NCBI RefSeq assembly: GCF_019320115.1
Contig: NC_089595.1
Coordinates: 107,453,035-107,517,034, forward strand
DNA: 64,000 nucleotides
Reading direction: 5' to 3'
Source: Miscanthus floridulus
Lineage: Eukaryota > Streptophyta > Magnoliopsida > Poales > Poaceae
The notes under the pieces are model-generated. The model had not been told where the DNA came from. It ran no database searches and worked only from the letters and a program-made list of their open reading frames with translations. A program made the translations under genes and the position numbers. Position 1 is the first letter of the stretch. Each line of letters opens with the position of its first letter. Below, in pieces: positions 58,245 through 64,000 of this stretch.

Positions 58245-60558
58245 GCTGATTGCACATGATGATGCATGCATGCATGTGCTCCGCTCTTCCCAGCTTTCTT
58301 TCAATCAATCAAGAGAAAAGAGAGAGAGAGAGTTTTGCATGTTTGCAACAGTTCAATAACATCGTAAGAAATGAACGAGTTTATGAACCATGCGTTGCTT
58401 GTTTTGGTTGGCGACGCAGCTGGCGTGTACGTGGCATGTTTAGCCTGCCTTTCTTTTTTGTTTAGGTTGCTCTTAAAATATTGGTCTTCCCATCGGCAAA
58501 AAATGGATTCCCAAGCGGGAAAAATCTATTCATTGTATGAAAATATAATATCTCTACCATTTTTGTAATAAAAACATAGCCAAACATATCCCATACATAT
58601 ATATATATATATATGACATAACAACTGAGATAATAACATGAAATAGTTATTATCTACAGTTCCAAACTAATGTGTAAACATCAAACATATCACTAGTTCA
58701 TCACAAAACCAATCGGTTCGACCGTTCGCACCGTTGATCTGACAAGGGCGTGGTTGATAGGCTGGTTTCCGACGGCCAATCGCCCGTGAGATGCATGTCT
58801 GGTGTTTGGCTCCTTGGACAAGTGCTAGAGCCGGACTGGCAGCATGCAACAAACCCACCGAGCCTAGCTCCAAGGAAACGTGAATCGATTCCGTTTCTTC
58901 CGAGCCTGGCTCATGGTAGCGTAAGTGCGCGCGCCACGGCTTGTGCGAGAAAGAGTGAGCACAACGGCAACATATTAGGTGCAAACCAACCAACCTGTGT
59001 AAATTTGGAAACTACCAATCAGAACCAATAGACGCCAATGGATGGGGTGAGGGGCTTAAGCGCAAAAAAAACCGACAAGTTGGGGGGGGGGGGGGGGGGG
59101 TCTTAAGCGCAAAAAAATCCCATCTTTGACCCCATCCATGGGATCAGCATCTAGTGATCCTGATCGATAGTTTCTAAATTTGCACAAGTTGATTAGTTTG
59201 CACCTGATACGTTGACTTCGAAAGCATGCATGCAACCAAATAGCTAGTTTGCTCATCTAGTATACACATATACAGTCAATGTTACGTACTGCAGGCAGAT
59301 CTCCTGGTTTGCAAATCAATCGGGCCTTGAGGGTGTGTTTGGTTTGATGAATAAGGTGATCCATCTTCTTCTCACTTCTCACTTGTTGTATTTGGTCTGT
59401 GGAATGGAATGAGTTGATCCATCACCACCTCATTCCTCACATGCTAATAATTAATATATATACATGATGAATGAATTGATTCCATCAAAATTCATAGAAT
59501 GAACTTATGATGCATCACCTCATAAAGTATGGGTGGCTCCACAAACCAAACACATCATAAGTGAATTGAACCAGCAAGGTTGCATGTTCATGGTTTTCTG
59601 ATCCCCTTCAGTTTTGTATTCAGAGAGGGGGTTGGTGCACTCATCCCATGTACACAAAATTTCAGGATGTAGTTTACTAAAAAAAAATAATCATTGCAAT
59701 TGATGAAGATATTTTTTGGTTTCTGGCCCTGATAAGAGGCCATTTCTCTTATTTCTGTGCAGGGTGGATCCTTCCAAAAAAAACACATAAATGAGGAAAC
59801 AAACCACTGGCATATTCGTTTTGGCTTATTCGCTCGTATCTGAATTCTAATCCACGACTTAAACAGTGTTTTTCTCTCATAACAAACCAGCCAGCGGTAC
59901 TTTCAGTCATAGCTTATAAGCCAATTCAGTTGAAAAAAACAGGCTGCACGTTATTTTTTTTTCAAATATAGATCTTTACAAGCTAGCACTAGCACGACAT
60001 GCGATCATTTGGTCCTAGATTCTTTTCTGCGTCACGTGTGGAGCAGTCAGTACTCAGTACCGGGAGCAGTCAGTACGCAGTACGGGGTAGTTAGACGCGT
60101 GGTGTGCACCTGGTGGCCGAACTTGGTGTTTCGTAGGACAGGCGGGATATTGTGTGGATATTGCCTGACGTGGAGGCAAATAATTGGGTAGGTGGATACC
60201 CTTTGGTACCCTGGGTCCCACTTGATTGATGCTTTCGCCTTCTCCGTGATACCGCACGGAAAAATTGTAAAATAAAATTTCTTCATACAGTATGTAAGAT
60301 AAGGCCGAGTTTTTCTATCGATCGTAGCAAATCAGCGTCAGCCGTTTTTCTAACAAGCTGAATAGGGTAACAGTGCATATAAACAGACACCGTGTACGTA
60401 CATTTACCCTATGATACACGGCTGCACACATACACAAGCCAACTCTACGCGAAAAGACTAGGGACACTGTAGATCTTAAGATTAAAGATTGACGAAGTTA
60501 ACATAAATGCCGGATATGTCATTCACTATTTAAAAAGTAGCATCGTGAAATACTAATT
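58245..60558. other. Intergenic; small repeats only
   Basis: Contains an AT dinucleotide run at about 58596-58613, a foldback at 58977-59205 (ends AGGTGCAAACCAACC and its near inverse) holding a poly-G run near 59082-59100 between two copies of CTTAAGCGCAAAAAAA, a MITE-like pair TGTGTTTGGTTTG/CAAACCAAACACA at 59334-59553, and a CTGTTCG-family foldback at about 59817-59946. No gene can be supported. Confidence 0.5.
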
Positions 60559-62539
60559 TGTCGGTGTTTCGGAACCGGGGGTCCCTCAACCGACGAGTGA
60601 ATTTGTGCTGCGTGCCCCTAATCCCGGATGGTGATGCAAAGAGACACAAGGTTTATACTGGTTCGGGCAATCGAGGCCCTACGTCCAGTCTGAGAGATCG
60701 ATCTTGTATTCCTTGCACCGGAGTGCTTGTAGTAGGGGGTTACAAGCTAGGTGAGAGAGGGGGATAGCCCCAGGTCTCGGCGAGGGTGGTGCGGGCTGCT
60801 TGAGACGTTGTTCCCAAGCAGCGTAGAGGTGTGTAGTTCTATCGGTGTGTTTGTCTTGCTACCCGTCCCCCTAGAAATGGCCCTGACTACCTCCTTTTAT
60901 AGTTACAAGGAGGAAGCGAGAGGTACATGAGAAGGCTACTATTTGCTGACGTATTCCGCTTCCTGGAGCAGTATGGCGTCGTGGGAGTTCCCGTCGATGT
61001 CTAGTCAGTATGGTCTTCAAGGCTGGCGATATGCTGCGCTCCCGTACTTCTGTTGACTTGGTGAAGCGCCGAGGTCTGGTGGCTGCTGTAGTAGGCTGTG
61101 TCGAGACCTGCCGTGCTGAGGCCGAGACCTACTGTGCTGAGGCCTGCTGTGCCGAGGCCTTTAGCAGGTGGCAATGCGAGGTCTGGGCGGCCATCGTCGA
61201 TAGTTGATTTAGGCGGAACAGTGCGAAACGTGCGTCTACAGGATACGGTACCATGTATTGTCAGTAAGGGATGGTAAAAAGGTGATTTGACCATTGTCCT
61301 GTTGCTCCTGTCGCGGCGTACTGCCGATCGTGGCTTACGTAGTGGGGGCAGCTGGGCGCATTAATTGGATGCGATAGCCTGCCAGAGTGACTTTTGAGAC
61401 GGAGGCGACGAGGTTGCGGGACGAGCCCAGCCTCGGGCGAGGCGGAGCATGGCCAGTTCGCCCGAGGCCCTACCGGGAGCCTCGGGCGAGGCGGAACTTG
61501 GTTAGTTCGTCCGAGGCCTATCGGGGGTCTCGAGCGGGGCGGAGCGGTCGGTTCGCTGGTCCCGAGGTCACAGGAACCTGGTCCCGACTCCCCACGTCGT
61601 GTTCGTCCTTGGTGCAGGAGTTTAGGCAGCACAGTGGCCGGTAATCCCTGCACAGTCCCGTCGTGGATGGCAGGGTGCTGACGTGACGGACGTCTGGTCT
61701 GCCACTTCGCTGTACTGTGCCGTCGTGTGGTTTGTCGGAGTGGTTGAGCGCCTCGATGGGACGTGCGGAAGTGACATGCTGGTCATACTCGGTCTTATGC
61801 GTCGTGGGGATCTAGTACGGCTTGATGCAGGACATGGCGGGCGACGTGCTGGTTGCCGTGTAATGACGTCGTAGGGGGCAGTGGCTCTGCAGATGCCGAG
61901 GCCGAGCCATCGTGGGGGGCTCGGTGGTCATGGACCCTCAGGCTGCCGAGCCCGTGAAGCAAATTGTCGAGGCCTTGGGGAGCTATTAGCCCTGGGTACC
62001 GATTCAGAGGCCACAGTAGCCCAGATGTGGCTCCCCACGCTGCATTGTCCTCGGAGCAGGAGCTGGCAGCATAGTGAGGCATGGGCGTCACGGTGGTTAG
62101 TACAGTGGCGGGTAACCCCTGCCCAGTCCTGCCTCCTGTCCCGTCAGTCGCTCTGCGGTACTGTGCCGAGCATGCGGCTGGTGTCAGGGGCAGCAGTCGG
62201 CTGAGTTAATGCGACACGGCGTTTTGTCAGAGGGACGGGAGGAGGAAGAGGCAGCGGAGTGCTGCCGAGCCCGCCTCGCGCGAGACGGAGGATCGGTGGC
62301 CCGGCCGAGGCCTGCGACGAGAGAGGGGGTCGGCCGAGGCCTTTGGTAGGGGGTCGCCCGAGGTCAGCGGCGAGGGGGCCTCGGGCGAGTCGGAGAATTG
62401 CAGACCTCGGTGATGGGGCCTCGGGCGAGTCGGAGAATCGGCCGAGGCCAGCAGCGTTTAGCTGGTTTCGATTTTTACGAAGTCTAAGCAGTCGTTTTTT
62501 GGATCTTGCTTAGGGTACCCCTTCTCACGGTATCCGACA
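60559..62539 (-). repeat. Long LTR (1981 bp) of a Ty3 element that runs off the window
   Basis: Bounded by TGTCGGTGTTTCGGAACC at the left and GGTATCCGACA at the right. A TATAAA motif on the minus strand lies near 60895-60900. Beyond 62539 comes the minus-strand purine tract (GGGGGCTAC), so this is the 3' LTR of a minus-strand element. GCCTCGGGCGAG-type short repeats fill 61430-62460. Confidence 0.8.
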
Positions 62540-62749
62540 GTAGCCCCCGAGCCTTGGGGGGAGTGGAGGCACTCCCCCTGAGGTTCTGACGAGAATCGGC
62601 CCTTGATAGTTCCTGTCGGGATGGTGTTTCGTACTCGAGGTTTTGGTGGGTGCGCGCGAGCGCACCCGCCGGGTGTAGCCCCCGAGGCCCTGGAGGAGTG
62701 ATTTCACTTCTCCAGGGGCTTTTTCTCTTTCGAGTGAGGAGTTTACATT

Positions 62750-63370
62750 GTGTTTGCCGGGCCCGTGGGTGCGAGTTCGGATTGCAGGGCCTCGACGGTG
62801 CTACGGGAAGAGCCCCTTAGCCTCCGCCTGGAGCGAGAGGGCCGTCAGGGGTCTTCCTGGCTTTTTTGTCCGTCTCCCTCACGTCCTTTTCGCTCGGACG
62901 GGGGCTGTTTGCCGAGCCCACTCGTGTGCGAGCCTGAGCCGCTGGGTCTCGGCAAAGTTGCAGGAGGAGCCCCCGAGTCTCTCGCACGGAGCGAGAGAGC
63001 GGTCAGAGGTCCCCCTGGCTTTTGGTTCGCCCCTCGCGCGTGAGGGTCTGTCGGCCGAGGCCCCCTCGGGTGCGAGCCTAGGTCGCGGGGTCTCGGCGTC
63101 TTTTGCGGAAGGAGCTCCCTAGCCTCTGCGCGGAGCAAGAGGGCCGTCAGGAGTTCTCCCGGCTTTTTGAACGACCCTCGCGCTTCCTTTTCGCTCGGAA
63201 GGAGGGTTTGTATTGCCGAGCCCCCTCGTGTGCGAGCCTAAGTCGCTGGGCCTCGGCAATGTTTTGCAGGAAGAGTCCCTTAGCCTCTGCGCGGAGCAAG
63301 AGGGCCGTCAGGGATTCTCCTGACTTTTTGTTCGACCCTCGCGCTTCCTTTTCGCTCGGAAGGAGGGGTG
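62750..63370. repeat. Four tandem units of about 140-165 bp
   Basis: Each unit has, in order, a GCCGAGCCCxCTCGTGTGCG block, a CTGGGTCTCGGCAA block, GAGGGCCGTCAGGG and TCCTTTTCGCTCGGA. Units start at about 62750, 62908, 63046 and 63206. The third and fourth are the most alike. Confidence 0.8.
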
Positions 63371-64000
63371 GAAGATGCCACGCTACCCTCGGTGGGCGCG
63401 AGCGACGGCATTTCCGGTGAGCTGTTATCGGGTAAGTCCGAGTGGAGGCCCGTACCCCGTTCGCTGGGGGTCGGCTAGCGGTCCGGAGACGCGCTCCAAG
63501 AGTACCGGAGGGTTTCTCTAGTGGGTGCCGAGGCCGTTCGCTGGGCCTCGGTGGCTCGGTGCCTCCCTACGGTGGGATCCCATTCGGAGACTTCCCTGCC
63601 GGTCTCGGACACGACACAGGGCGTCCCAAGCGTTTCGCTTGCTTGGGCCTCGGCCTCGTATAGGCTCGCCCGTAGTCGTCCCTGACTCTGTTGCCCTGGG
63701 GCGGCTGTCGAAACCCCTGAGGGTCCAGCCTTCGAACCCCTGGACCGTAGTAGGCTCGGCGCCCAGTTCCTTTGCCTGAAAGGAATCGGGTGGGGGTTAC
63801 CTCTCTCCCTGCGGTTAGCAACGGCAGGCGCGCCTTTAGAGGCAGCTTTTTCGGGGAGGTGAAACGGCGCCTGCTGCTGCTGCGGTTGGGCGCGACGTGA
63901 CGTCAGTGGACGGGACGTAACTGCACGCGCATTAAATGAGGGGGGAGTGGGCGTGTGGGCGGTAAGACCGGATCTGGGTAACCGCAGCGGATTTTCTGGG

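Larger units (their letters stand above)
60559..64000 (-). mobile_element. Large Ty3 LTR retrotransposon, 3' part only (probably Tat lineage)
   Basis: After the LTR, 62540-64000 has no gag or pol homology in any frame. It is GC-rich and repetitive, as in the non-coding region between pol and the 3' LTR of Tat/Ogre elements. Gag-pol would lie past the window end on the minus strand. Open frames here (for example 62748-63122) come from base composition and repeats. Confidence 0.75.

Noticed and set aside
62748..63779. Overlapping open frames on both strands near the window end
   Set aside because: They arise from GC-rich tandem repeats of the Ty3 element's non-coding side.

Overview
This window looks like nuclear DNA from a grass. 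The genes have many short exons with GT-AG introns. The intergenic space is packed with grass-type elements: CACTA elements with arrays of CCTTTAGTCCCGGTT, Tourist-like MITEs flanked by TTA/TAA/CTA, Mutator-like foldbacks with 9-bp duplications, chromovirus and Tat-lineage Ty3 LTR retrotransposons. The style of the elements suggests a panicoid (sorghum-like) grass, but the genus is an inference.

Layout. 1-11000 is gene-free: the end of an autonomous CACTA element (transposase remnant plus a GRF zinc-finger protein), a complete 1.2-kb non-autonomous relative, MITEs, a 471-bp Mutator foldback and a probable LTR remnant. 11181-35572 (+) is a heavily damaged ABCB (MDR/P-glycoprotein) transporter pseudogene of about 13 exons. 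It is split by a chromovirus at 14677-29999, which itself holds a Tat retrotransposon at 16293-29108, and by a Mutator-like element with GC-rich cargo at 32171-34003. Its 3' end is a chimera with a second ABCB paralogue. 35628-38600 holds MITEs and another foldback. 38649-45918 (+) is a PPR gene split by a very young Reina-type chromovirus (39107-45059) and also carrying a 1-bp frameshift.

Two genes appear intact, both on the minus strand. 46385-50288 is a 184-residue DUF212 protein (acid phosphatase/vanadium haloperoxidase-related) with a Mutator foldback in its last intron. 52790-57302 is a complete 12-exon phosphoethanolamine N-methyltransferase (511 residues) with a TATA box and a 25-codon upstream ORF. 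From 60559 to the window end lies a 1981-bp LTR and the repeat-rich, non-coding side of another large Ty3 element.

The strongest unusual observations are these. (1) The Tat gag-pol keeps one reading frame for 6.5 kb with no frameshift, yet carries 18 in-frame stops, each explainable by a single C-to-T or G-to-A change. The young Reina element shows the same pattern with 4 stops. (2) The PEAMT upstream ORF. (3) The illegitimate ABCB-ABCB junction. (4) A dated stack of insertions in one dead gene. No tRNA, rRNA or CRISPR was recognised.
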